Positions 46,423-55,855 of a DNA stretch of 64,000 nt are shown piece by piece (positions within the stretch are counted from its first letter, which is position 1; each line of letters opens with the position of its first letter). The notes under the pieces were generated by a model. It ran no database searches. It saw only the letters and a program-made list of their open reading frames with translations, and was not told the DNA's origin. The DNA is from Filimonas zeae (GTDB lineage: Bacteria; Bacteroidota; Bacteroidia; Chitinophagales; Chitinophagaceae), in contig NZ_BMIB01000002.1 of the NCBI RefSeq assembly GCF_014641615.1, positions 992,001 to 1,056,000 on the forward strand, read 5' to 3'. The position numbers and the translations under genes are program-made.

Positions 46423-48099
46423 TTGAAGTATCTGATATCCTTTCTTCTTGCACTGGGCCTGTATGCAGGCTATGCGCAACAGCCACAATCGTTACTGTTT
46501 AAAAGTCATGCGGAAAGATTGCTGCTGATGCAGCCTTTTTATCACAATTTTTTATGGACTGCCGATTCCATCAGCATATTTAATAAAATAGACAGTGTAA
46601 GGCAGCTGGCCATAGCGCATAAAGATGACGACCTGCTGATGGAAGCGCACATGATGTATGTGCATTACTTTTTCTACCGGCCGAATCTGGGCCATGAACT
46701 ACTTGCCGCAAAGCTGGATAGCCTGCAGCAGCAGGCGGTGGAGCAAAAAAGGCTATGGGCAGAGATACTGGCAGAAAATCTGAAATCGTTTTTCAATTTT
46801 GATGTACTGCATAATTATGAAGCTGCTTTTGTACACAAGCACCGCGTTTACCAGCTGATCAAAAATATTTCTCCTGCTGATTTTCCATACAAGCAGGCCT
46901 GCCTTACGCAAACTGCGCATAACTACTACGTGTTTCGCGATTACAGAGAATGCCTCTTTTTTAATAAAGAGGCGCTGGCCGCAGAGCCATCTATCCGCCT
47001 GGAGGCCTATCCCACCAGACTGGGCATACTCAACACCATGGGTATTTGCTACCAGCAAATGAACATGCCGGATTCTTCTGATTATTACTTCCGGGAAACG
47101 TATAACCTGGCAGATAAACTGAATATTCCTGTATGGAAGGGTATCAGCAGCGGCAATCTGGGGCATAATTATTTTTTACGCAAAGCGTATGATAAGGCAG
47201 AGCCGTTATTACTGTACGATGTAAAGGAGGCGCGGGCTATTGCCGATTGGGGACTGGCATCGGGCTCGCTGATGGTGCTGGCCAATATAAGCCTGATAAG
47301 AAAGGACTTTGCAAAGGCCCGGCAGCAGATAATGGAGGCCAGGGGGTATGTGTACCGGAGTGGGCAGTACAGGCGTTTGAAAGATTTATACCCGCTGCTG
47401 TGCAAGCTATACACGGCAGAAAACCAGCCAGGGCTGGCGGCGGTGTATCTGGATTCAGCATTGTTTGTTACAGATAGCGTAACCCGGCAAACGAACGCGC
47501 TGCTGATGCTGCGGGCCGAACAGCGGGCGCATAAAGCACAGTATGATGCAGAAATAGCGGCTGTACAAAACAGGAGGCATATCAATATTCTGCAGCGCAA
47601 CGGGCTGATAGGGTTTGTGTTTTTGCTGCTTCTGGTATCTCTATGGGTATTCAGGGAGCAGACAAAGAAACAACAACGGCAGGAGGAGGATATAAAGCGG
47701 GCAGAAAAAGAGCTGAAGATGTTTGCCCGGAACATTGCGGAGAAAAACGAAATCATCAGCCTGCTACGGGAGCAGTCTGAAACGGATGCCCATGATACGG
47801 TGGAGCAGCTGAAGCAAAGCACTATACTTACAGAAGAAGATTGGGAGTATTTCTGCGCTCTGTTTGATAAAGTACATACAGGCTATCTGCATAGAGTAAA
47901 GAAAAAACTGCCCGACCTTACGCCGGCAGAAGTACGCTTTGTGGTGCTGAGCCGGTTGCAGCTGTCGCTGCAGGAAATGGCCGCTATGCTGGGCATTAAT
48001 CAGCCATCTGTACGTAAAACCCGCAGCCGGCTGAAAAAGAAACTGGATATAGATATGGAAGATGATGCCAGTCTGGATAAGCTCGTTGCTGACATTTAA
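46423..48099 (+). CDS. TPR-containing LuxR-like membrane regulator
   Basis: 558 residues from a TTG start that gives a good signal peptide (MKYLISFLLALGLYAGYAQ). A periplasmic TPR region (about 30-370) is followed by a membrane helix (about 388-408, LIGFVFLLLLVSLWVF), a coiled coil, and a C-terminal LuxR-like helix-turn-helix (about 495-545: LTPAEVRFVVLSRLQLSLQE). This is a frequent Bacteroidota one-component sensor. It lies between the PorP gene and the PLP enzyme; targets are unknown. Confidence 0.88.
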   Translation: MKYLISFLLALGLYAGYAQQPQSLLFKSHAERLLLMQPFYHNFLWTADSISIFNKIDSVRQLAIAHKDDDLLMEAHMMYVHYFFYRPNLGHELLAAKLDSLQQQAVEQKRLWAEILAENLKSFFNFDVLHNYEAAFVHKHRVYQLIKNISPADFPYKQACLTQTAHNYYVFRDYRECLFFNKEALAAEPSIRLEAYPTRLGILNTMGICYQQMNMPDSSDYYFRETYNLADKLNIPVWKGISSGNLGHNYFLRKAYDKAEPLLLYDVKEARAIADWGLASGSLMVLANISLIRKDFAKARQQIMEARGYVYRSGQYRRLKDLYPLLCKLYTAENQPGLAAVYLDSALFVTDSVTRQTNALLMLRAEQRAHKAQYDAEIAAVQNRRHINILQRNGLIGFVFLLLLVSLWVFREQTKKQQRQEEDIKRAEKELKMFARNIAEKNEIISLLREQSETDAHDTVEQLKQSTILTEEDWEYFCALFDKVHTGYLHRVKKKLPDLTPAEVRFVVLSRLQLSLQEMAAMLGINQPSVRKTRSRLKKKLDIDMEDDASLDKLVADI

Positions 48100-48199
48100 C
48101 CCTACCTGTGCCTAACATCTGTTATGCACAAAAACAGCCAATCTGTATCTGTTTTTGCCTGTATTTTTATTCTTCCTTTGCAATAAATCATCATTCAAC

Positions 48200-49435
48200 A
48201 TGATAACGCCATTACTAACGGAGGAAGACATTGAAGCATTGAGAAACGAAACACCGGGAACGGCACACGTAATTCACTTTAACAATGCAGGCTGCTCACT
48301 GGCCCCCACGCCTGTAGTGAATACCATAACAGCCTACCTGCAGCAGGAAGCCTTGCTGGGTGGGTATGAAGCAGAAGCACAATATGAACAACAGCTGAAT
48401 AATACCTACAACGTTATTGCCCGGCTTATTAATGCGCAGCCGGAAGAAATAACGCTGGTTGAAAATGCCAGCAACGGATGGTGTATTGCTTTTCATGGTA
48501 TTGGCCTGCAACCGGGCGATGAAGTGTTGATTTCGGAGTTTGAATATGTAACCAACATGATTGGCTACCTGTATGGCAAGCAACACTATGGCATTACCCT
48601 TACTGTTATTCCTAATGATGAACAGGGTAATTTTTCAATAACTAAATTGAAAGAGGCCATTACTGATAAAACCAGGCTTATTGCGGTTACACACATAGCT
48701 TCTGCCACTGGCGGCGTATTACCAGTGGAAGCAATCGGCGCAATAGCAGCAGAACACCATATCCTATACCTGTTAGATGCCTGCCAGAGCATCGGACAGC
48801 TACCGGTTGACGTAGCGCAGATTCAATGCGATTTTTTGTCTGTTACCGGCCGTAAATACCTGCGTGCACCGCGCGGAACAGGTTTTCTCTACGTTAGCAA
48901 AAAATCGCAGCACAAAATTACGCCCCTGTTTCTGGATGGTCATGCTGTCAGCACTATTAACGAACAATCTTACCAACTACTTCCTAACGGCAAACGGTTT
49001 GAGTTTTACGAGAAAAACCGCGCAACTACACTGGGCTTAGCCAAAGCAGTGGAATATGCCTTACATATTGGCATGGATCGTATCTGGAACCGTATTCAAT
49101 ACCTGGCTACCCACCTGCGCAACCAATTGCAATTAATAGAGCAGGTTACTTTGCAGGACGGCGGTAACATACAATGCGGCATTATTACTTTTACCGTTAA
49201 CCATTGCGATAGCAAAGAGGTAAAAGAATACCTGGCACTACATCACATTAATGTATCCGTTGGGTTAGCCCGCTCCACCCTACTGCACATGAACAAACAT
49301 CAGTTAAACAGTGTTGTACGCGCCTCTGTTCACTATTACAATACCCTTTCTGAAACTGACTTTTTTATTAAAACGCTGTCTGCTTTTGTGCAGGAGCGGA
49401 AAACTTCACAGGCACATCCACATAGTCTGAAGTAA
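48200..49435 (+). CDS. Class V aminotransferase (cysteine-desulfurase-like PLP enzyme)
   Basis: 411 residues from the ATG giving MITPLLTEEDI. Fold type I: the N-terminus has HFNNAGCSLAPTPV, the cofactor-binding Asp is in LLDACQSIGQ, and the PLP Lys is in TGRKYLRAPRG. This subgroup includes desulfurases, isopenicillin N epimerase-like enzymes and selenocysteine lyases; the GRKYLRAPRG form fits an epimerase/ergothioneine-lyase-like branch, substrate unknown. The last 12 or so residues are encoded on the opposite strand of a hydrolase remnant, so the original C-terminus was probably replaced. Confidence 0.88.
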   Translation: MITPLLTEEDIEALRNETPGTAHVIHFNNAGCSLAPTPVVNTITAYLQQEALLGGYEAEAQYEQQLNNTYNVIARLINAQPEEITLVENASNGWCIAFHGIGLQPGDEVLISEFEYVTNMIGYLYGKQHYGITLTVIPNDEQGNFSITKLKEAITDKTRLIAVTHIASATGGVLPVEAIGAIAAEHHILYLLDACQSIGQLPVDVAQIQCDFLSVTGRKYLRAPRGTGFLYVSKKSQHKITPLFLDGHAVSTINEQSYQLLPNGKRFEFYEKNRATTLGLAKAVEYALHIGMDRIWNRIQYLATHLRNQLQLIEQVTLQDGGNIQCGIITFTVNHCDSKEVKEYLALHHINVSVGLARSTLLHMNKHQLNSVVRASVHYYNTLSETDFFIKTLSAFVQERKTSQAHPHSLK

Positions 49436-49742
49436 GCCATTGAATCAACAGCGGTGTTTTGCCATCGCTGCTGCTTTCATCCGCCACCTTTTTACCGCCC
49501 CCCTCATTACTACTCCGGCGCACGCCAGGCAGTATAATCCGGAGTGCGGTAAGCATCATCTGTTCTTTAAGGGCCAGCGGCAGTGTTATACCCCAGGCGG
49601 CTTCAGCCGCCGCTACCTCCGCAGCGGAAGCCTGCCCTTTTAAACACTTGTTTTCTTTATAGGCGAGTAAAAAGCCCATATACCTGTAATCTGCAATGTT
49701 CACCTGCGCAAATATTTTTGTTGTTTTAGTAGTGTAAAGCAT
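49371..49742 (-). pseudogene. Decayed C-terminus of a CocE/S15 hydrolase, with an insert
   Basis: The open frame ends TPLLIQWLTSDYVDVPVKFS, almost the end of the intact hydrolase at 11489 (PLLIQWLTSSYVDVPVKLL), preceded by KKVADESSSDGK (DVADENADDGK in the intact gene). About 66 extra residues (49497-49697) lie between FAQVN and this block, where the intact gene has only YGTG. Everything upstream of FAQVN is lost. It may still be translated, but a catalytic role is excluded. It overlaps the end of the PLP-enzyme gene. Confidence 0.75.
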
Positions 49743-49975
49743 TACTCAGCGGCAGCACTTCAATAATAGTTAGTCTTTCTAACCACTGCATGAAGCACAC
49801 TTCCGCAACATCTATCCTGTTTTACATTTAACAGCTATCTTTGTACAGCCATCTGTGAGCGCACTTCCGGAAACATAGCGTGTACTTTCCGGCGTAAATT
49901 AGTAAAAATGCGTCCGTTATGCTACGCATTCCGGCAAGCCTGCCCCTGTTAACCGTAGCACTTACATAGGATTGC

Positions 49976-50480
49976 GCTTGTTGTACCGCGCATTCCGGGT
50001 GGACAATACAACCCCTTGTAGCGTACACACACAGGGGTGCGCTTGTTGTACCGCGCACTCCGGGTGGACTATACAGACCCTTGTAGCGTACACACACAAG
50101 GGTGCGCTTGTTGTACCGCGCACTCCGGGTGGACTATACAACCCCTTGTAGCGTACACACACAAGGGTGCGCTTGTTGTACCGCGCACTCCGGGTGGACT
50201 ATACAGCCCCTTGTAGCGTACACACACAAGGGTGCGCTTGTTGTACCGCACACTCCGGGTGGACTGTACAGCCCCTTGTAGCGTACACACACAGGGGTGC
50301 GCTTGTTGTACCACGCGCTCCGGGTGGACTGTACAGACCCTTGTAGCGTACACACACAAGGGTGCGCTTGTTGTACCGCGCACTCCGGGTGGACTGTACA
50401 GGCCCTTGTAGCGTACACACACAGGGGTGCGCTTGTTGTACCACACGCTCCGGCTGGACTATACAAGCCCTTGTAGCGTA
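49976..50480. repeat. Minisatellite: eight 65-bp direct repeats
   Basis: Units start at 49976, 50041, 50106, 50171, 50236, 50301, 50366 and 50431 (the last one incomplete). Each runs GCTTGTTGTACCGCGCACTC, then CGGGTGGACTATACA, then CCCTTGTAGCG and ACACACACAAGGGTGC. Most units contain an inverted pair CCCTTGT/ACAAGGG around 11 nt. Units differ by a few bases. There are no unique spacers. The edges fade into diverged copies. Confidence 0.92.
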
Positions 50481-50570
50481 CCTTCCTGTATAGGATTTCA
50501 ACCCCGCAGCGAGATAACTAAAAATCTACTGCTCCCCCTTAATGAACAATACAGCTGTGTACTAAAAGAG

Positions 50571-50578
50571 TACCTTTG
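50571..50578 (+). promoter_or_regulatory. -7 box of the intact VF530 gene
   Basis: TACCTTTG, 15 nt before the ATG at 50594, identical in sequence and spacing to the decayed copy at 15657. Confidence 0.65.
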
Positions 50579-50593
50579 TACAAATTGCAGCAC

Positions 50594-50839
50594 ATGAGTA
50601 CGGAGCATGTATCTAAAGACCCCTTACACGGCGTAACACTGGAAATGATTGTAACCCGGCTGGCAGCGAGCTACGGCTGGGAAGAATTGGGTAACTATAT
50701 CCGTATCAACTGCTTTATCAGCAACCCTTCCGTTCAATCCAGTCTTAAATTTCTGCGTAAAACACCCTGGGCACGCACCAAGGTGGAGAACTTTTATAAA
50801 TACTCGCTCAGGCACAAGAAGCTGAAAAATTCAGAGTAA
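50594..50839 (+). CDS. VF530-family DNA-binding-like protein
   Basis: 81 residues from the ATG giving MSTEHVSKDPLHGVTL (six codons inside the longer frame, and placed correctly for the promoter). The family core is present: LHGVTLEMIVTRLAASYGWE, INCFISNPS and SSLKFLRKTPWARTKVE. VF530 proteins are small helical proteins thought to bind DNA by their fold. A decayed paralogue lies at 15679. Confidence 0.92.
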   Translation: MSTEHVSKDPLHGVTLEMIVTRLAASYGWEELGNYIRINCFISNPSVQSSLKFLRKTPWARTKVENFYKYSLRHKKLKNSE

Positions 50840-50901
50840 GGATAACAGTACTACTGGTTTCATAGTTTCATATATGGTTGATTAAGGTGATGTGCAGTAG
50901 C

Positions 50902-51345
50902 TTACCTTTCCATATGTGCTTTAAGATCTGCAAGTCGTTGTTTTACGTTGTTCTGTAATTTTTTTTGAATAATTCCGGCAGCCAGACTGAATGGAAAACG
51001 CAACTGAAAGGAATACAGAAAAATAACTCTTGTTACATCCGGCTGCACCTCCTTAAAAGTCCAGGAGCCTAAAAATGTTCTGAACATAAACGGGCCTTGG
51101 GTCATTTTAATTGCTGTTGCAACTGGCCTGTTAAAAGAAACATATTCCGTTACCATTCCCAGTCCGTTTTTAGCAACACAGTATGCTTTTACGCCTTTGT
51201 CAGCAACGGTAGCACCCTCTACCAGAACGGCCTTTTTCAAAAAGGTATCCCATCGCAGTCTTTGTGCGTAATTCTGGGTATAATCAAATACCCGCTCACG
51301 ACTGCATCGCACCTCTGTTTCCGCTGTAAACTTTATACTTTCCAT
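50902..51345 (-). CDS. SRPBCC/START-fold protein
   Basis: 147 residues. The N-terminus IKFTAETEVRCSRERVFDYTQN fits the helix-grip START/polyketide-cyclase fold, with LLxW-like RLRWDTFLKKA following and a C-terminal long helix (AGIIQKKLQNNVKQRLADLK). Such proteins bind hydrophobic small molecules. No enzyme partner is visible. It may be cotranscribed with the secreted-protein genes upstream. Confidence 0.85.
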   Translation of the reverse strand: MESIKFTAETEVRCSRERVFDYTQNYAQRLRWDTFLKKAVLVEGATVADKGVKAYCVAKNGLGMVTEYVSFNRPVATAIKMTQGPFMFRTFLGSWTFKEVQPDVTRVIFLYSFQLRFPFSLAAGIIQKKLQNNVKQRLADLKAHMER

Positions 51346-51378
51346 ATAAACAGCTTTTAGTCAGACAGATGAACCCAT

Positions 51379-52140
51379 TTATTTATCAGGAAAACACTGT
51401 GGCCCTATAGCACCACCGTGATAGCCCAGCACAATATTGTTTTTGTAAAAAATATACCTGCATCCGTCATTATAGTCTTTTTGCTCCACATCTGTCAGCG
51501 GCTTATCAAAAAGCAGGTATGTATACTTTCCCATTCCGCTTCTACCAAAACCAACCTCAAACACCACTCCGTTACTTACAGAAATGCAATGCGCCTTATC
51601 CAGATACTTCTTTAACTCCTGCAAATCTGAATTTTTCAAAGGAGTAAGCTGCAACAGGCTATCCAGTTTGGGAGATTTCAGTTCAACATCCCACTGCTGA
51701 AACACCATTTCTTTCCCTTCTACATCCTTACTTTTCCGGCTTACCCAAAAATCAATACTCTCATCAAACCCCGCAAACGTATCAGCCTCTTTAAACTCAA
51801 TATAAATAGAATACTCATCAGGTACAAGGCTATTAAAAAAGGTTTTCAGGACTAAAATGGCCGCATAGTTGGTATCCACATTTTGTATCAGCTGCTTCTT
51901 GCTGCTAACCGGCATTACATTAAAAAAGCTAAGTGCCTCAAGCATTTCCTTTCTCTTTGCAACACTCATCTTATTGTACTCCTTTAGAAATGCCTTCCGG
52001 CTTTCGTCCGGCATATCTTTCAGTACCTTCTCCAGCAGGGTATCTTTTTGTGCTTTGCCCTTTACAGCATGCGACTGGGCCCGGGAAGCCTGAAAACAAA
52101 AAACAAGAAGAAAGATCAGAACATATTTCATGGTTTGCAT
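51379..52140 (-). CDS. Secreted protein of unknown function
   Basis: 253 residues with a signal peptide (MKYVLIFLLVFCFQASRAQ, the second ATG at 52131 being a likely alternative start). The mature part starts with a basic helical stretch and continues as an alpha/beta domain with EYSIYIEFKEADTFAGFDES. No family recognised. Its start is 2 nt after the stop of the gene at 52143, so it belongs to the same operon. Confidence 0.82.
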   Translation of the reverse strand: MQTMKYVLIFLLVFCFQASRAQSHAVKGKAQKDTLLEKVLKDMPDESRKAFLKEYNKMSVAKRKEMLEALSFFNVMPVSSKKQLIQNVDTNYAAILVLKTFFNSLVPDEYSIYIEFKEADTFAGFDESIDFWVSRKSKDVEGKEMVFQQWDVELKSPKLDSLLQLTPLKNSDLQELKKYLDKAHCISVSNGVVFEVGFGRSGMGKYTYLLFDKPLTDVEQKDYNDGCRYIFYKNNIVLGYHGGAIGPQCFPDK

Positions 52141-52142
52141 AG

Positions 52143-53087
52143 TTACTCCTCCGGAATCAGTGAATTACATTTACTGTGGCTGGCAATATTCTTAAACTGG
52201 CGACTACTTTCCCAATTATAAAAACTCACGGAGCCGTCCAGCAAAGTTAGCAGGCACTCCATATAAGGCCTCATTTTAGCGTTATTAAAAGGATAATGGT
52301 TTAAAAAAGCTGCTTTTTGCTTTGCTGTCCACTTCAATATTTTATTCTCATATAGTATCAAATCTTCCTGATAAGCGTACGAAGGCAAAACGTTTGTAAC
52401 AGACTTTACCCTGGTTATAGAAAAGTAGTTTGTATATACGTCATTTCTATTGTAGCGACGTTTTATAAACAGAACAGGTGTTAAAGATGCGGTATCTATA
52501 TAGACTTCCGTTATATAGTAATAACTTACATCTGCATCCAGATTCCGGTGCTTTTCCTCCAGACAGTAGGTTTGCTTCACCTTTCCTGCAATCATCAACG
52601 CCCGCTGCCCAAGATATTTTGATATACCGCCTACGTATGGTGTAAAGGCATGCCCATCTTTCAACTCAGCCCCATCAAGGATACCAGAAACGGAGTCCCC
52701 TGCACGTAAAATATAGTTCACATGTACTTCCTCCTTTTTCGTTGCGGCATTAAAAAACACCAGAGCCAGAGAGTCTTTTATTTTCTTATACCAGTAAGAA
52801 TGATAACTGGTACGATCATCATAATATACATCTGTCCTCTTCCTCCAGGTAGAATCCTGCTTTAAGTTCGTGTATTGATACACCTTTACCGGATAGTGTG
52901 CCTCATTTATAACACCGTTCTTCAAATCATAATAGAACGCCATTTCTGATTTATACAATGTGTTATCCCAGTAATAATCAGTCTGAAAATTGTAAATAAC
53001 TTTATTCTTCTTTTGCGCTACTGCCAAAGAGGAAGTCAAAAGCAATGCAATAAAAAGGTATTTCAATGTGTTTCTTTTAATTACCAC
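52143..53087 (-). CDS. Secreted protein of unknown function (DUF3108-like size)
   Basis: 314 residues from a GTG start that overlaps the stop of the upstream gene (GTGGTAA), a sign of translational coupling. Signal peptide to about residue 24 (SLAVAQ). The mature part is rich in Tyr and beta strands (YNFQTDYYWDNTLYKSEMAF) and has GTG/TTG but no ATG start. The size and strand pattern recall periplasmic lipocalin-like proteins, but no family is certain. Confidence 0.8.
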   Translation of the reverse strand: MVIKRNTLKYLFIALLLTSSLAVAQKKNKVIYNFQTDYYWDNTLYKSEMAFYYDLKNGVINEAHYPVKVYQYTNLKQDSTWRKRTDVYYDDRTSYHSYWYKKIKDSLALVFFNAATKKEEVHVNYILRAGDSVSGILDGAELKDGHAFTPYVGGISKYLGQRALMIAGKVKQTYCLEEKHRNLDADVSYYYITEVYIDTASLTPVLFIKRRYNRNDVYTNYFSITRVKSVTNVLPSYAYQEDLILYENKILKWTAKQKAAFLNHYPFNNAKMRPYMECLLTLLDGSVSFYNWESSRQFKNIASHSKCNSLIPEE

Positions 53088-53767
53088 TCCAGCGGAATCC
53101 AGCCACGCTTACCCGCCAATCCCATCACACGTTCACAATATCTCATAAAGGCAGCAACTTCCTTCATGTGGGTTTTCATGTAAATACCACCTGGACAATG
53201 ATATCGTATGTACTTAAACCGTCTCTTGTCTGCTACCCCTAAGGCATAACTATCACAATCCGAAAAACTGAGAGTGTCAGGCAGTCTCAGCTCACTTTCA
53301 GCTTTCAACAACCATACAGAATCCAGATGCACTTTTTCATAATCGGCCTTTCCCAGTAAAACTGTTTTTGAAGAAATACTATCTACCATGGGGTCATTAT
53401 AAGAACCCCAATCCGGATTATTGGCTATAACAGAATAATGAATCCTTCGCAAATAAACCTTACTGTAAGTCAGGTAGCAGGTGCTATCACATAGCCTAAT
53501 CGTATACAATTCTCTGAAATCGCTGAAAGAAAATGAGTACCAAAGCCTTATCTCCAAACTATCCGCTCCTTTTCTCAGATCACGAAATCCCATTTGCGAT
53601 TCCAGCTTTGAACGATATTCCAGATTACTCAAATCATCTTTTGCACGTCCATTATTAGCAGTATCAGGCAAAATCAATTGAATTTTGTTTGCAGAAGCCG
53701 GTTCCGTACGCGTTCTACAGGAGATAAAAACAAGTATGAGGGTTGTTAACAGAAAAAGCTGCTTCAT
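53081..53767 (-). CDS. Lipoprotein of unknown function
   Basis: 228 residues from the ATG giving MKQLFLLTTLILVFISC, with a lipobox at Cys17 (LVFISC); the frame is open 7 codons further up. Mature part: polar linker, then a mixed domain with several Tyr and Cys residues (RLCDSTCYLTYSKVYL). Unrecognised. It shares the operon with the next two downstream genes. Confidence 0.8.
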   Translation of the reverse strand: MKQLFLLTTLILVFISCRTRTEPASANKIQLILPDTANNGRAKDDLSNLEYRSKLESQMGFRDLRKGADSLEIRLWYSFSFSDFRELYTIRLCDSTCYLTYSKVYLRRIHYSVIANNPDWGSYNDPMVDSISSKTVLLGKADYEKVHLDSVWLLKAESELRLPDTLSFSDCDSYALGVADKRRFKYIRYHCPGGIYMKTHMKEVAAFMRYCERVMGLAGKRGWIPLEW

Positions 53768-53806
53768 ATTATAAGGCGCTATTCTCAAATATACAAATAA
53801 CCATTG

Positions 53807-54361
53807 TTACATACTATACTCCAGATAATACGCCTTGCATGTAGCAGCATCATACCACAAATAATTCCACCAGGCATATTCCTCCCCTGCTTTGTAAGGG
53901 TACACCCGCTGCGTAATCGTCTCGTCCCACCAGGTAAAATCCTCAGAAAAAATTAATCCTTCCTGCAATTCTTTCTCTAAATGCAGTTTTTTAGCTTCCA
54001 CTACTTTTTTAATCGTGTTAGCATTGCACGAAAAGGCTATTAACACTTTATAGTCCGCACCAAAAAAATCGCCATACGCATAAATATTCTTCACGTCACT
54101 TGTAACAGGTACTTGTAAATAAGCGCTAAAGCGACTTTTATTATGCTCCGTATCTGGCTGATAGGCATCAAAAGCAGGAAATCTTTTATCAACCCACTTA
54201 TCAACACGTTTACTTACCGTGTCCCGCACCTCAGTAGCGGTTTGCTTAGCCTTTTCGGCCAGTTGCTTTCCCTTCCGCTCTACGGTATGGCAGGCGGTAA
54301 CAATTGTAATAAAGACTAAAAGGAATACCGGGTTTCTCAATTGAAAAGCTACATACTTCAT
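53807..54361 (-). CDS. Lipoprotein-like protein of unknown function
   Basis: 184 residues. The N-terminal helix ends in TIVTAC, a probable lipobox at Cys24. A charged helical segment (ERKGKQLAEKAKQTATEVRD) follows, then an alpha/beta domain ending in an aromatic stretch (EEYAWWNYLWYD). Unrecognised. It heads the run of small envelope-protein genes read toward 50902. Confidence 0.78.
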   Translation of the reverse strand: MKYVAFQLRNPVFLLVFITIVTACHTVERKGKQLAEKAKQTATEVRDTVSKRVDKWVDKRFPAFDAYQPDTEHNKSRFSAYLQVPVTSDVKNIYAYGDFFGADYKVLIAFSCNANTIKKVVEAKKLHLEKELQEGLIFSEDFTWWDETITQRVYPYKAGEEYAWWNYLWYDAATCKAYYLEYSM

Positions 54362-54411
54362 AGCTGACTAAAGGGCTGTTTACTGCTAAGATAAATACAT
54401 TCTGTAATGCA

Positions 54412-55692
54412 CTATGGCTGCCCCAGCAACAACTCCATAGCAATCTCTTTTACCCGTACCGCTTCTTCATACGCAAAATGATGTGTGCTGCCGGTAAAAG
54501 AGAAATCCATTTGCCCGCGGAAGGTGGAAGTAAGTACCGTATTGTAATTACCCGTTGGCCCCATTACTGTGGGCGGATAAACAGCTTCCACTTCAAAACT
54601 GGTAAAGCTTTTAGGTATATCCAGCCTGCCCAGGTTAGAAAACACCATATCATAATTTACCATCTCCTTTGTTTTGCCTTTGGCACGGCGGGCAAGCATG
54701 GGGTGAAAGCATTCAAAGTTCATCAGAAAATCGTAGCCATTCAGCTTGTCTGTTTGCCGGGTAAGTGCTGCCTGCACCTGTTGTGCCGCCTGCCAGAAGC
54801 CGGCATCGGATTTTTTGCTTACAGAAAGATTCACCCCCATACCAAAGGCAAACAATGTATCCTTTTTTATTTCTCTTACATACCGCCTTATATCTACCGG
54901 GCATAGTATACGGTTACGCGCGGCAGCCCCCTTTACCTGCCTGAAAGCATATAAAAAAGCAGTGGTTAATGCGGCGTGAGGGGTAATTTTTTGCGTTACG
55001 CAACGCCTGGTTAATGCAGAGGTGGCATCTTTATCAATAGTCCAGGTAATAAAATAATCCTTTCGTCCGGTTACCTCCGGCTGCCGCTGTAACCGCTTTA
55101 TTACCGGTACTGCCACCGCAGCCAGTTGCGCCACACCACCCAGCAGTAAACGCTTTGCCCGGTTGCCCCTGCTATAATAAATGTTATGCGGTACCAGATC
55201 CTGTACGTGGGTAAACGGAAGTGCCGTTGCAGCAGCTACTTTCTTTTGTGGTGCGTCCAGCAGGCTTAGCAACTCATGCACCATGCATAGCACAGCGCCG
55301 CCATCAAATGCGCAGTGGTGTACTACCAGCAACAAATCGCTTACCTCCGCCCCCCGCAGCCAAACCAAACGCAGCAGCGGATGAGTGTTTACTTGAAACA
55401 GGGTAGCCCATTCCCGCCGGGTTTCCTGCATCCAATGTTCATCGCCCTGCCGTTCTTCTATACGCACAGGTATGGGTGCCGGGCGCTTACTCAGCACAAA
55501 CCATGGCACACCTTTGCTATCTTCTTCAATCACCATATTTAACAGGCAATGCCCGGCCTGTAGTTTAGCCAGTGCCTGCTGTAATTGTTCAGCAGTAAAA
55601 ACGCCACGAATTTTCAGGCTGAATACACCGTGAAAAGGAGCCGATCCATCACCATACATGAATCTCTCCAGAAAAAGCAGTTTTCTCTTCAT
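54412..55692 (-). CDS. Condensation-domain-type acyltransferase
   Basis: 426 residues with one chloramphenicol-acetyltransferase/condensation fold. The active-site motif HHxxxDG is present as VVHHCAFDGGAVLCMVHELL (about residue 125), and the second-half motif is seen in YDMVFSNLGRLDIP. No carrier-protein or adenylation domain is present, so it is a stand-alone enzyme like PapA5 or wax-ester-type acyltransferases that moves an acyl group to an alcohol or amine. The substrate is unknown. It is transcribed alone, 50 nt upstream of the lipoprotein-like gene. Confidence 0.87.
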   Translation of the reverse strand: MKRKLLFLERFMYGDGSAPFHGVFSLKIRGVFTAEQLQQALAKLQAGHCLLNMVIEEDSKGVPWFVLSKRPAPIPVRIEERQGDEHWMQETRREWATLFQVNTHPLLRLVWLRGAEVSDLLLVVHHCAFDGGAVLCMVHELLSLLDAPQKKVAAATALPFTHVQDLVPHNIYYSRGNRAKRLLLGGVAQLAAVAVPVIKRLQRQPEVTGRKDYFITWTIDKDATSALTRRCVTQKITPHAALTTAFLYAFRQVKGAAARNRILCPVDIRRYVREIKKDTLFAFGMGVNLSVSKKSDAGFWQAAQQVQAALTRQTDKLNGYDFLMNFECFHPMLARRAKGKTKEMVNYDMVFSNLGRLDIPKSFTSFEVEAVYPPTVMGPTGNYNTVLTSTFRGQMDFSFTGSTHHFAYEEAVRVKEIAMELLLGQP

Positions 55693-55855
55693 TGGGGTAC
55701 AGTAGTTGGGTATGTGCCTGTAACATTTCCCCCGGCAAAAAGTTTAGTCTACTAAACTACAAATATTTCCCGTTGCTTCGGTAAATCACTACAGATTAAC
55801 GGCGTATAGCGCATTCTGTTACAGCACGTTAACATCACCTACACCTTCATATGCC

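Larger units (their letters stand above)
49743..50593. other. Gene-free stretch holding the 65-bp array
   Basis: Left part (49743-49975) has no gene; around 49860-49960 there are degenerate repeat-like bits (GCGCACTTCCGG and similar). The regular array follows. All minus-strand frames here are open only because the repeat lacks stops. Confidence 0.7.

Noticed and set aside
49976..50480. CRISPR array
   Set aside because: The 65-bp units are tandem and nearly identical over their full length. There are no unique spacers and no cas genes in the window.
49828..50501. Several overlapping minus-strand frames of 66-125 codons
   Set aside because: They arise because the 65-bp repeat lacks stops in every frame; the products are frame-shifted versions of the same repeat and lack real protein features.
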